DNA of 64,000 nucleotides from Bacteroides sp. (GTDB lineage Bacteria; Bacteroidota; Bacteroidia; Bacteroidales; Muribaculaceae), in assembly GCA_014801225.1 (NCBI GenBank), contig JAAVEO010000040.1, forward strand, positions 49,324-113,323, read 5' to 3'. Within the stretch, counting starts at the first letter, position 1; each line of letters opens with the position of its first letter. Made by a program: the position numbers and the translations under genes. The notes beneath the pieces were generated by a model. It did not search any database. It was given only the letters and a program-made list of their open reading frames with translations, and was not told the DNA's origin. Of this stretch, positions 50,829 through 60,663 are shown one piece after another.

Positions 50829-52040
50829 ATGCGTAGATATTTTGCGGCTGTCGCTGCCGTAATCGCGACTTTGATTCTGTCTTTGCCGCTTCATGCCTCC
50901 TTTAAGGAGGATGTGAAGCAATTTGTCGTAGCCTCCGGTGTTCCCTCGGAATCGTTGGCTTTACTCGTGATCGATCTCTCTGACGGCAAGACAATCGCAT
51001 CCCACAATGAATCTAATCCTCTTATTCCGGCATCGGTGACGAAATGCGTCACGATTGCCTCCCTTCTTGAGAAATGCGGTCCGGATTGGCGTTATCACAC
51101 TGATGTCTGGCTGACAGCGCCGGTGCGTGGAGGTAAAGTAGCCGGAGATATGGTGGTGCAAGGTAGCGGCGATCCTTCGCTCGGAGCTTCATGCGAGCCG
51201 CAGAGTCCTGATATTGTAGTTCAAATAGTTGAGGCTCTCAAAGATAAGAAAGTCTCTGAAATTGAAGGACGCATTATTCTCGATTCCTCTATCTTCCCCG
51301 GCCCCGCGGTGCCTCCGAGTTGGGCTGCCGGCGATCTCCGTCAATCTTACGGCACCGGCTGTCATGGTATCAATTTCAGAAGTAACGCTTCCGGCAAAGC
51401 CTCCGTATCAAATCCGGCAGGAGTGCTTGAGGCAGCCATTCGAAATGCGCTTGCCAACGCCGGTATCTCTCTTGGTGGTAAATCGTTGAAGGAAGGGGAG
51501 AGGCATCTTCTCGTTCGTCATGCTTCCGCTCCTATAGATGAAATTATGCGCTCCTGCATGATGCGTAGCGACAATCTCTTCGCGGAGGCTATGCTCCGCA
51601 CATACGCTAATCACTGCGAACGTCCCGCCACACCCGAGGAGGGTGCCCGTCTCGAAATGGAGTATTGGAAAAAGCATAAGCTTCCCATGAAAGGTGTGGA
51701 ACTCTTCGACGGCAGCGGCCTATCTCGTTCTGACCGTCTTACTGCTGAATTCCTTGCCGGAGTGCTGAAGAAAATGAGTTCCGACGTAATCTATGCCTCC
51801 TTCTTCCCCCTGGCCGGACAAGAGGGCACACTGCGCAAATTCATGGCAGGAACGCCCCTCGATTCTTACCTCGCCATGAAGACGGGAAGCATGACCGGAA
51901 TACAGTGCTATGCCGGCTATATGCTTGATGACGATTACGCTCCTACGCATGTGGTGGTCGTAATGGCAAATAATATGAAGGACCGAGCTCGGCTTCGCTC
52001 CGCCCTTCAGACTCTCCTCCTGAAAATATTCAGCATTTGA
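50829..52040 (+). CDS. dacB: D-alanyl-D-alanine carboxypeptidase/endopeptidase (PBP4 family)
   Basis: LIPASVTKCVTIAS (SxxK), RSDNLFAEAM (SxN), AMKTGSMTG (KTG); signal peptide from MRRYFAAV; TATCTTTG -7 element at 50760-50767 supports this start. Confidence 0.9.
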   Translation: MRRYFAAVAAVIATLILSLPLHASFKEDVKQFVVASGVPSESLALLVIDLSDGKTIASHNESNPLIPASVTKCVTIASLLEKCGPDWRYHTDVWLTAPVRGGKVAGDMVVQGSGDPSLGASCEPQSPDIVVQIVEALKDKKVSEIEGRIILDSSIFPGPAVPPSWAAGDLRQSYGTGCHGINFRSNASGKASVSNPAGVLEAAIRNALANAGISLGGKSLKEGERHLLVRHASAPIDEIMRSCMMRSDNLFAEAMLRTYANHCERPATPEEGARLEMEYWKKHKLPMKGVELFDGSGLSRSDRLTAEFLAGVLKKMSSDVIYASFFPLAGQEGTLRKFMAGTPLDSYLAMKTGSMTGIQCYAGYMLDDDYAPTHVVVVMANNMKDRARLRSALQTLLLKIFSI

Positions 52041-52062
52041 AAATATAAAATAACAAGATACA

Positions 52063-52743
52063 ATGACTCCCGAATCCCCTCTGTCAAATTTACTCGACTC
52101 CGTTTACGAGCTTGAAGGGCTTATTCATCTGGCCCTTAACCGCGATAATCCCCCGGCCGCTCTCTCCGGTCTGATTCTCCGTAAGGCTCAAGCTATTGCG
52201 GAGGCTGCTCCGGATGCTGTCGCAGCTTCCTCATCTGTAGTAACTCCGGATACGATTGTTGTGCCCGAGGTTACGTCAGTTCAGGAAGCACCCGAGGAGA
52301 ATGTTATGGTTGATGAGCCGATTATCCCTGTCTTGGATGAGGATAACGCGGTGGCTGAAGAAAAAGAGGAATTTATACCTATGGAGACCGTGAGTCCTGA
52401 TTATAACTTGGGAGAGGAATATTCGGAATCTTCTGATTTTGCCACTCCTGAAGTCGCGCCGAGTATTGAAGGTGCGGATGAGCCGCTCCCCATTGCTTCC
52501 TCTGCTGCGGCTTCGGCTCCGCGAAAGAGAGGTAAACTTGTATTCAATCTCAACGATCGCTATCGTTTCCGCCGTTCCCTTTTCCATGGAAATGACACCG
52601 ATTTTTCAGCGGCTCTATCTACAGCCGCCGATGCCGCGACTTATGCCGATGCCGAGAGTTATTTCTATTCCGTGCTCGGATGGAATCCCGAAGACGAGGA
52701 AGTGAGAGCGTTCATGCAGTTGCTCGAAAACTATTATAATTGA
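52063..52743 (+). CDS. Conserved Bacteroidales protein of unknown function
   Basis: Acidic low-complexity centre; C-terminal KLVFNLNDRYRFRRSLFHGND..FMQLLENYY. Confidence 0.6.
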   Translation: MTPESPLSNLLDSVYELEGLIHLALNRDNPPAALSGLILRKAQAIAEAAPDAVAASSSVVTPDTIVVPEVTSVQEAPEENVMVDEPIIPVLDEDNAVAEEKEEFIPMETVSPDYNLGEEYSESSDFATPEVAPSIEGADEPLPIASSAAASAPRKRGKLVFNLNDRYRFRRSLFHGNDTDFSAALSTAADAATYADAESYFYSVLGWNPEDEEVRAFMQLLENYYN

Positions 52744-52751
52744 TCCCTTTC

Positions 52752-53432
52752 ATGGCTGGAAAACTGTATATAGTCCCCACTCCCGTCGGCAATCTGGAAG
52801 ATATGACCTTCCGGGCCATAAAAGTGCTGAAGGAGGCTGACCTTATCCTCGCTGAAGACACTCGTACCAGCGGAGTATTGATGAAGCATTTCGAGATCTC
52901 CACACCCATGGAGAGTCATCATAAATTCAACGAGCACGAGAGAGTACAATCCGTGGCCGATCGCATCGAGGGTGGTCTGAATTTAGCGATTGTCTCCGAT
53001 GCCGGCACTCCCGGCATATCCGACCCCGGATTTATGTTGAGCCGGGAATGTCGCCGCAGGGGTATTACGGTGGAGACCCTTCCCGGAGCTACCGCTTTCG
53101 TCCCTGCCCTCGTGTCTTCCGGTCTGCCATGCGATAGATTCGTATTCGAAGGATTCCTCCCCCCGAAGAAGGGCAGGGCCACACGTCTTGGAATCCTTTC
53201 CGAAGATCCGCGTACGGTAGTGATTTACGAATCGCCCAAACGTCTTGCCCGTACTTTGCGCCAACTCGCTGAAACATTCGGAGTTGAGCGTGAGGCCGCG
53301 GTCTGTCGTGAGATATCGAAACTTCATGAGACAATCCATCGCGATACACTCGGAGCTCTCGCGGAATATTTTTCCGTGAACCAAGCCAAGGGTGAGATTG
53401 TTATAGTAATCGGGGGTAAGGAACGCCTCTGA
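52752..53432 (+). CDS. rsmI: 16S rRNA (cytidine-2'-O)-methyltransferase
   Basis: KLYIVPTPVGNLEDMTFRAIKVLKEADLILAEDTRTSG; SDAGTPGISDPG. Confidence 0.95.
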   Translation: MAGKLYIVPTPVGNLEDMTFRAIKVLKEADLILAEDTRTSGVLMKHFEISTPMESHHKFNEHERVQSVADRIEGGLNLAIVSDAGTPGISDPGFMLSRECRRRGITVETLPGATAFVPALVSSGLPCDRFVFEGFLPPKKGRATRLGILSEDPRTVVIYESPKRLARTLRQLAETFGVEREAAVCREISKLHETIHRDTLGALAEYFSVNQAKGEIVIVIGGKERL

Positions 53433-53461
53433 CTTTTGTATATCTTTAATACGTTACGAAA

Positions 53462-54325
53462 ATGAAAAAGACATTTATCTGCCTCGGTCTCGGGGCGCTC
53501 CTCCTTGCTTCTTGCTCCGGCAATCAGAAGCAGCTTGATGAAGACAGCCAGCGTATCGCGCAGCTTTCCGCCGAATATCAGGAAGCCAACTCCTTCAATG
53601 ACTCCCTCATGCTTCTTATGGGAGATATTTACACCGGCCTCGACTCTATCAACCAGCAGGAGGGTCTCCTCTATAATATCGGACAGGGCGATAATGTCGA
53701 CCGTCGTCAGGAGGTGCGTCAGAATCTTGCCAACATCAAGGCTCGTCTGAATGCCAATCGCGCCCTTCTCGACAAGATGGAGGCTCAGCTCAAGAACTCC
53801 AACAATCAGAATTCCGTTCTTACCAAGACTATAGCCCAGCTCAAGGCTCACATCGAGCAGCAGGACCAGAAAATCGCACAGCTCGAGAATGATCTCTCTT
53901 CCGCTCGCGGACAGATCGAGCAGCTCAATACTCAGGTGGCCGAGACTCAAGAGCAGGTGAAGGCTGAGACAGCCGCCAAGGAGCAGGCTCAGCAGGAGAC
54001 TGTGGCTGCCGAGAATGCCGCGAATACGGTGTACTATGCTATCGGCACCAACAAGGAGCTGAAGAAGAACGGTCTCCTCGAGAAGAAATTCCTCGGCGCT
54101 ACAAAGGTGCTTCAGGGTGACTTCAATTCCTCTTACTTCACCAAGGGTGACCGCCGCAACATCACCAGCATCCCCACTCAGTCAAAGAAGCTCAAAGTAT
54201 GGAGCAACAATCCCAAGAACTCCTATGAGATCACCGAGAATGCGCAGGGCTATAAGGTGCTCAAGATTACCGACCCCGCCGCTTTCTGGAGTCTTTCTCC
54301 CTATCTCATCCTTCAGGTTGACTGA
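53462..54325 (+). CDS. Coiled-coil lipoprotein of unknown function
   Basis: Lipobox ALLLASCSGN, long coiled coil, globular C-term VYYAIGTNKELKKNGLLEKKFLG. Confidence 0.75.
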   Translation: MKKTFICLGLGALLLASCSGNQKQLDEDSQRIAQLSAEYQEANSFNDSLMLLMGDIYTGLDSINQQEGLLYNIGQGDNVDRRQEVRQNLANIKARLNANRALLDKMEAQLKNSNNQNSVLTKTIAQLKAHIEQQDQKIAQLENDLSSARGQIEQLNTQVAETQEQVKAETAAKEQAQQETVAAENAANTVYYAIGTNKELKKNGLLEKKFLGATKVLQGDFNSSYFTKGDRRNITSIPTQSKKLKVWSNNPKNSYEITENAQGYKVLKITDPAAFWSLSPYLILQVD

Positions 54326-54374
54326 TTGCTGACTGTGACTTATTTAGAATCCCTTTATTTATTTTCAATATCCC

Positions 54375-54416
54375 GACCTTTCGCTCTGCCGCTCCGGCAG
54401 GGCGGGAGGTCTTTCT
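54375..54416 (+). terminator. Intrinsic terminator
   Basis: GACCTTTCGCTCTGCCG-ctc-CGGCAGGGCGGGAGGTC-TTTCTT. Confidence 0.75.
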
Positions 54417-54463
54417 TGGTGATATAACGATTCCTTTAATTCCACTATTTCCACTATACGTTT

Positions 54464-55003
54464 ATGAATATGTCTTTCCAGCATACCCGGCCATTACGCG
54501 GTCTCTATCTTCCGGTCATAACGATGTTGCTCATGATAGCATCCGGTTGTAAACCTACGGAGCGTAACTATCAGGCGGCTTACGATGCCGCCCTTGCAAA
54601 GAGACAGACAGCTCTGCAAGATATGGATATCCCTTCCGAAGGCCTTATGGAGGACGGCGAACCATTCCTTAAAGATATGGGAGAGGGGAGACGTCTGTAT
54701 TACCTTGTTGCTCCTATGGCTCCCGTCAGCGAGGGTAGTCTTGCCGGTGATAAGTATAATGTGGTTGTAGGATGCTATAAGATGCCCGTCAATGCTCTTG
54801 ACCAGGCTCGCAAACTTCGTGAGGACGGACTTGATTCCTTCGCCACACGAGGTGAACAAGACCGCTTCTATGTGGTAGCCGCCACTTTCGAGACTCTCCC
54901 CGAGGCGATAGCCTTTTATGATGACTTCCTTGCTTCACGTCCCGGCTATCCCATTGTCGGCTTTCCGGGTCTCACAATAGTGGAAAATACCCGCGTCCGC
55001 TGA
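54464..55003 (+). CDS. Putative lipoprotein with SPOR-like C-terminal domain
   Basis: Lipobox MLLMIASGC; YNVVVGCYKMPVNALDQARKLREDGLDSF..FYVVAATFETLPEAIAFYDDF. Confidence 0.7.
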   Translation: MNMSFQHTRPLRGLYLPVITMLLMIASGCKPTERNYQAAYDAALAKRQTALQDMDIPSEGLMEDGEPFLKDMGEGRRLYYLVAPMAPVSEGSLAGDKYNVVVGCYKMPVNALDQARKLREDGLDSFATRGEQDRFYVVAATFETLPEAIAFYDDFLASRPGYPIVGFPGLTIVENTRVR

Positions 55004-55165
55004 TAGGCCCGTTATTTTTTATGTAATCAAAATGTCATAAAACGCTCGAACTTACCGCGGTTTATCCCCTTTTGGTTCGGCAATATGCTTTTATTTCCCC
55101 CCGGGTTACAGACAATTATGCGAAAATTCCAAATGTTTATAAATGTTAAAAAATATATTTTTTTA

Positions 55166-55194
55166 TTGTCTAAAGGAAGAAAATACTAAATTTG
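55166..55194 (+). promoter_or_regulatory. susC promoter with ~245-nt leader
   Basis: TTG (55166-55168)-N18-TAAATTTG (55187-55194). Confidence 0.6.
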
Positions 55195-55444
55195 CATAAT
55201 GTTAAGACAAAGACACACTTTTTAATAGGCTGCGGAAGCGGGAGGCCTCCTCTTTCCGAAGTCTATGTGAGCTTTGAAATCTAATACCGTCGAACACCTT
55301 ACATACACTTTCAGAAGGCTTTTTCCTCTTTGCGACAAAGAGCCTGTGAATTGCGTGGACCATGCTCCGGCTCCGTGAGGGATAAGACAACTTTTCTTGA
55401 AAAAACTACAACAAATAATAACTTATGTCTAAATCATTTTAAGT

Positions 55445-58400
55445 ATGAGAAAACTGTTTTTAATCCTGATGACGCTGGTGGCGTGCACCTGGAGCCTTGC
55501 GGCACAGAATCGCACCTACCACGGCACCGTGCTTGACGCGGAAAACGGTGAGCCGCTCATCGGAGCCACGATCATGCCTATCGGCGGTGGTCAGGGCGCC
55601 GCGGCCGACCTTGACGGTAATTTTACTCTCACCGTCCCCGCTAATGTCAAGAAAGCCACTGTGTCCTACGTCGGTTATCAGTCTCAGACCGTTGACCTTT
55701 CCGACGGTATGACAATCAATCTTTCCTCCACTTCAAAGTCTCTTGACGATGTGGTGGTCGTAGCTTACGGTACGGCTAACAAGGAGTCACTCACCGGTTC
55801 GGTTGCTGTGGTCGGCGCTCAGGAGATCGAGGACCGTCCTGTAACCTCCGTTACAGCCGCTCTCGAGGGTAACGCACCCGGTGTACAGGTCAACAACTCT
55901 GTAGGTCAGCCCGGTGCCGCTCCTTCAATCCGTATCCGCGGTTTTAACTCCGTGAACGGTACAAGCTCACCTCTTTATGTTGTGGACGGCGTTCCCTACA
56001 CCGGTTCTATCGCCGACCTCAACCCCGCCGATATCGAGTCGATGTCTGTGCTCAAGGACGCCGCTTCTTCCGCTCTCTATGGTAACCGTGGTGCGAATGG
56101 TGTCATCCTCATCACTACCAAGAAAGCTAAAAAGCAGGGTAAAGTCGATGTGACTCTTCAGGTACGTCAGGGTATGTACAATCGCGGTCTTCCTTTCTAT
56201 GACCGTCTCGAGCCCAACGAGTGGATGCAGGCTACTTTCGATGCCCAGGTGAACGGTGGTTTCTCTACCGGTACTTATGCTTCCTATCAGGACGTTATCA
56301 ATTTCTATCGTCAGAACTTCGTTAACCAGTTCGCCAACGCCAATATCTATGGTGTTCCCAACTCCGAGCTCTTCGACCGTCACGGTAAGTTCGTTCCTAC
56401 TTCTTACCTCCCCGGATATGCCGACGACCTCGATTGGTGGAAGGCCGTGTCTCAGAACGGTTACCGTCAGGAGTACAATGTCAATGCCGCAGCCGCTACA
56501 GAGAAGTTCAATATCTTCGCTTCTGTAGGCTACCTCAAGGAGAACGGCTATATGCTCCAGACTGACTTCGAGCGTTTCAACGCACGTATCAATGCCAACT
56601 TCCAGCCCGTTGACTACTTCAAGTTTGGTGTCAACCTCGCTGCTACAGGTCAGGAGTCAATGACAGGTACAGGTACCGAGGGTACTACTCTCGCTTCCAA
56701 CCCGTTCCTCACTATGTTCAACGCTCCTATCTATCCTTACTATGCTCACAACTCCCGTACAGGCGCTATCATCCGTGACGCTAACGGTCAGCCCGTATGG
56801 AACACCGCTACTTATCTCGGCGGTGACAACGTAGCCTGGAATATGCGTGAGGATAAGTCCAACTACTCCGCTACTGTTGTGGACGGTACTATCTACGGTA
56901 CTGCCATCATCCCCTACGGCTTCGAGCTCACTGTTCGCGGCACAATGCACCGCGACAAGACTCACGGCAACCAGTATATGAACAATGTCGTAGGTTCCGC
57001 TAAAGATATCGGTATCCTTACGGAGACTTTCGGCAACTACAAGAGCCATACTTTCATGCAGACTCTTACTTGGGATCGTCAGTATGGCGACCACCATGTC
57101 GATGTCCTCCTCGACCATGAGAACTTCAACCAGTATGAGGATGTTTCCACTGTAATGGTTCGTGGTCAGCTCTTCCCGGATATCTTTGCTCTTTCCAACT
57201 TCTCTTCTGTTGACCAGCCCAGCGAGGGAATCGGTGAGCTCCGCATGGAGTCTTATCTGGGTCGTGCCCGCTACAACTATGATCAGAAATATTTCGGTGA
57301 GTTCTCTATCCGTCGCGACGGTACTTCCCGCTTTGCAAAAGATACCCGTTGGGGTAACTTCTGGTCTGTAGGTGGTAGCTGGGTTATCTCCAAAGAGAAA
57401 TTCCTCATGGGTGCTCCCTGGATCAACTACCTGAAACTTCGTGCCGCTTATGGTTCTGTAGGTAATGACGCTTCTGCAAGTGCTTATGCTTACTATCCTC
57501 TCTACGGCTTCCTTTCCTATGACGGCTATCAGGGTCTCTTCCCCGGCCAGCTCGCTGCTGACAATATCAAATGGGAGGCTACCACAACTTTCGATATCGG
57601 TCTTGACGGTTCTCTCTTCAACGACCGCTTCAACTTCAGCGTTGGTTACTTCAACAAGCGTAACACCGACCTCCTCTTCTCCGTTACCAAACCCGCTTCC
57701 GCAGGTATCGTAGGTAACTCCGGTTATACTCCTTCTGTGATGGCTAACATCGGTACTATGCTCAACTGGGGTTGGGAGCTTCAGTTTGGTGTCGACATTA
57801 TCCGTAACCGTGATATCAAGTGGGATTTCAACATCGATGCCACTTTCTACAAGAATAAGATCGTTAAGCTCCCTGACGGAAGAGATATCCCCGGTCAGAG
57901 CCTCTTCCAGGGCCACAGCATCTATGAGATGTTCACCTATAAATGGGCGGGTGTTGACCAGCTCACAGGTCGTTCTCTCTATGAGATGAGCCCCGATTCT
58001 CCCGATTATCTCGTTTATGATGATAATGGCGTAGGCTATCAGAATATCTCCGAGTTCGAGGCTGCTGTCGCCGGTGCTCGTGCCGCAGGTGCTCTCGTTG
58101 AGTACAACGGTAAGTATTACACAACTGAGACTCAGTATGCCGGTCGTCAGATCTGCGGTAGCGCCCTCCCCGTTGTTTACGGTTCTTTCGGCACAAACTT
58201 CTCTTGGAAGGGTCTTAACCTCGGTCTTCTCTTCACTTACAGCCTCGGCGGTAAGACTATGGACTCCAACTATGCTTCTCTGATGTCTATCGGCAACAGC
58301 GCCGGTGCGGTTCACGTAGATGCTCTCAAGGCATGGACCAAGGCTCCCGAGGGTATGACTGTGGATAGCCCCGATCGTATCGATCCCAACGGTGTGCCTC

Positions 58401-58684
58401 AGCTCAACTCCGAGCTCAACCGTCATAACAACGCTTCCAGCTCTCGCTTCCTCACTTCGAGCTCTTATCTCGTATTCAAGAACCTCAATGTATCTTACGA
58501 TCTCCCCTCCAAATGGGTGAATCCTCTCAAGCTTCAGAACATCAATCTCGGTGTCAGCATCGACAACCTCTTCACAGCTGCCAAGCGTAAGGGTATGAAC
58601 CCCCAGTATGGTTTCGCCGGTGGTCAGGGTGCCAACTTCGTGCCTGCCCGAGTATTCAGCTTCCAGCTTAGCGCTCGTTTCTGA
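55445..58684 (+). CDS. susC: SusC/RagA-family TonB-linked outer membrane protein
   Basis: CarboxypepD_reg-like N-term, DDVVVVAYGTANKESLTGSV, plug PLYVVDGVPYTG..SALYGNRGANGVILITTK. Confidence 0.96.
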   Translation: MRKLFLILMTLVACTWSLAAQNRTYHGTVLDAENGEPLIGATIMPIGGGQGAAADLDGNFTLTVPANVKKATVSYVGYQSQTVDLSDGMTINLSSTSKSLDDVVVVAYGTANKESLTGSVAVVGAQEIEDRPVTSVTAALEGNAPGVQVNNSVGQPGAAPSIRIRGFNSVNGTSSPLYVVDGVPYTGSIADLNPADIESMSVLKDAASSALYGNRGANGVILITTKKAKKQGKVDVTLQVRQGMYNRGLPFYDRLEPNEWMQATFDAQVNGGFSTGTYASYQDVINFYRQNFVNQFANANIYGVPNSELFDRHGKFVPTSYLPGYADDLDWWKAVSQNGYRQEYNVNAAAATEKFNIFASVGYLKENGYMLQTDFERFNARINANFQPVDYFKFGVNLAATGQESMTGTGTEGTTLASNPFLTMFNAPIYPYYAHNSRTGAIIRDANGQPVWNTATYLGGDNVAWNMREDKSNYSATVVDGTIYGTAIIPYGFELTVRGTMHRDKTHGNQYMNNVVGSAKDIGILTETFGNYKSHTFMQTLTWDRQYGDHHVDVLLDHENFNQYEDVSTVMVRGQLFPDIFALSNFSSVDQPSEGIGELRMESYLGRARYNYDQKYFGEFSIRRDGTSRFAKDTRWGNFWSVGGSWVISKEKFLMGAPWINYLKLRAAYGSVGNDASASAYAYYPLYGFLSYDGYQGLFPGQLAADNIKWEATTTFDIGLDGSLFNDRFNFSVGYFNKRNTDLLFSVTKPASAGIVGNSGYTPSVMANIGTMLNWGWELQFGVDIIRNRDIKWDFNIDATFYKNKIVKLPDGRDIPGQSLFQGHSIYEMFTYKWAGVDQLTGRSLYEMSPDSPDYLVYDDNGVGYQNISEFEAAVAGARAAGALVEYNGKYYTTETQYAGRQICGSALPVVYGSFGTNFSWKGLNLGLLFTYSLGGKTMDSNYASLMSIGNSAGAVHVDALKAWTKAPEGMTVDSPDRIDPNGVPQLNSELNRHNNASSSRFLTSSSYLVFKNLNVSYDLPSKWVNPLKLQNINLGVSIDNLFTAAKRKGMNPQYGFAGGQGANFVPARVFSFQLSARF

Positions 58685-58743
58685 TAAGACGGTATGATCT
58701 GATATTAGATACAAAGACTCAATTAATTTCGAATTTTCAATTT

Positions 58744-60435
58744 ATGAAAAAGAATATATTTCTTAAAGGTCTCGCGGGGCTCCTCATGGCCGGCTCCCTA
58801 GGCTCCTGCTCCAGCGATTATCTTCAGCTCGAGCCTGTGACCTCAATCGACACAAGTACCGTCACAAGTAGTGTCGAGGGTGCGGAGTATGCCCTTATCG
58901 GTCTCTGTCGCTCGATGTATATGGCCTATCCGACCTACCAGCTCACCAACTTCTGCGGCGAGCCCTCCATCATGACGTTCTACGGTGATGTCTTCGCTCC
59001 CGACTACTGCAATCAGCTTTGGGCTAATTATGGTGCCGACTTCAACAACTGGGGTTATTTCCAGGATGCCACTACTTGGATTCCTGTTGTAGCTTGGTCT
59101 TACGCTTACAATCTTATCAATCAGGCCAACGTTATCCTTTCCGGTATCGATACAGCCACCGGTGATGAAAGCACCCGTCAGTTTGTAAAGGCTCAGGCTC
59201 TGACACTTCGTGCTCACGCTTATTTCCGCCTTCTGCAGATTTATGCTCCCCGTTGGGTAGATTCCAACAACGGTGCTACGGAGTGTATCGTACTCCGTAC
59301 CTCTCCCGGTACAGGTAATGCTCCTCTCGTATCGATGAAGACTATTCTCGATCTCGTGTATGACGACCTTGACAATGCTATCTCGCTCTACACTGAGTCC
59401 GGACAGAAGCGTACTGTAATGTGGGAGCCTAACATTGACGTTGCTCGCGGTATTTACGCTCGTACAGCTCTCCTTCGTGAGGACTGGGCTACCGCTCAGC
59501 GTATGGCTAAGGCAGCTCGTGCCGATTATCCCATCATGAGCTCCGAGGAGTTCCTTGGTGGTTTCGCCGATGCTAACGGTGAATGGATGTGGTGTAATGC
59601 CAATATGGAGATGGACCAGTACAGTGGTTATTACAGCTGGGGCGCTCTCAATGCCTGCAACGGTGCCTACGTTTCCTTCTGGGGATGGGGTGCAGGTTGC
59701 ATCAGCATCGACCTTGCTAATCTCCTTGACGAGAATGACGTTCGTCTGAGCCAGTTCTGGGTGCCCCAGAACCTCAACAAGGTTCCCGCAAGTGTTCGCG
59801 GTAGCCTCCGCGCTCAGCACTTCTGGTCAGAGCGTTGCGTGGATCCCTCTTCCATGAATATGAATGCCATGCAGGTGAATATGACCAACTCTATCGCACG
59901 TTATGGTCGCGGTCTTATCCCCAACGATGACTACGATAAGTTCGGCAATCCTTATGAGCAGGATGGCAGCGCGGAGATCGACGGTAAGTTCTATATCCCC
60001 TTCGGTGCTCAGTATAAGTTCTGGGGTATCGGTACTTACTCCAACTCTTCCGTGCCCTTCATGCGTGGCTCCGAGATGGCTCTCACAGAGGCTGAGGCTG
60101 CTTACCATAACAATGATATGGCTGCTGCCAAGGCTGCTCTCGAGGCAGTGAACAGCCAGCGTATCCCCGGATATACTTGCACTGCTACAGGCGACGCTCT
60201 CCTTGAGGAGATTCGTGTTGCTCGTCGTATCGAGCTTTGGGGCGAGGGTCATAACTGGCACGATTACAAGCGTTGGAATATCCCTGCCGTACGTCGTGCC
60301 TGGGTGGCTGACGATCCCCAGTCCGGTAACTTCCCCGCCACACTCGCTACTCGTCATGAACTCGACGATTGCAAAGGCTGGACAATGTGTATCCCCAACA
60401 CCGAGACTTACTACAATACTGATATCAAACGTTAA
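58744..60435 (+). CDS. susD: SusD/RagB-family nutrient-binding lipoprotein
   Basis: Lipobox GSLGSCSSDYLQLEPV; ..RRIELWGEGHNWHDYKRW near C-terminus. Confidence 0.95.
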   Translation: MKKNIFLKGLAGLLMAGSLGSCSSDYLQLEPVTSIDTSTVTSSVEGAEYALIGLCRSMYMAYPTYQLTNFCGEPSIMTFYGDVFAPDYCNQLWANYGADFNNWGYFQDATTWIPVVAWSYAYNLINQANVILSGIDTATGDESTRQFVKAQALTLRAHAYFRLLQIYAPRWVDSNNGATECIVLRTSPGTGNAPLVSMKTILDLVYDDLDNAISLYTESGQKRTVMWEPNIDVARGIYARTALLREDWATAQRMAKAARADYPIMSSEEFLGGFADANGEWMWCNANMEMDQYSGYYSWGALNACNGAYVSFWGWGAGCISIDLANLLDENDVRLSQFWVPQNLNKVPASVRGSLRAQHFWSERCVDPSSMNMNAMQVNMTNSIARYGRGLIPNDDYDKFGNPYEQDGSAEIDGKFYIPFGAQYKFWGIGTYSNSSVPFMRGSEMALTEAEAAYHNNDMAAAKAALEAVNSQRIPGYTCTATGDALLEEIRVARRIELWGEGHNWHDYKRWNIPAVRRAWVADDPQSGNFPATLATRHELDDCKGWTMCIPNTETYYNTDIKR

Positions 60436-60462
60436 AATCAGTTATACTCATTCTTAGATGTT

Positions 60463-60500
60463 TCCGGGCTTCGCTTTTTGTGGCGGAGCCCGGATTTTTT
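60463..60500 (+). terminator. susD terminator
   Basis: TCCGGGCTTCGC...GCGGAGCCCGGATTTTTT. Confidence 0.8.
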
Positions 60501-60663
60501 ATGCGATTATATTTTTTTTAAATTATTTCATGAAAAATTTGTGTATGTCGGAAATTATTCTCACATTTGCGGTTGAATAGAAGCAAGGGCTTGATCCTGC
60601 TCTTGTCAATTATTGCAAAAACTGATATAAAACCACAAATTCAAACTAATTTTTTTAAGACCA

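Noticed and set aside
55202-55390. 62-aa minus-strand ORF in the susC leader
   Set aside because: Basic, no homology recognised, lies in the putative 5'UTR; more likely structural RNA region.
56657-58714. 685-aa antisense ORF opposite susC
   Set aside because: Arises from strong codon bias of susC; no RBS or promoter and no recognisable domain.
58843-59820. 325-aa antisense ORF opposite susD
   Set aside because: No domain features; sense strand is clearly coding.
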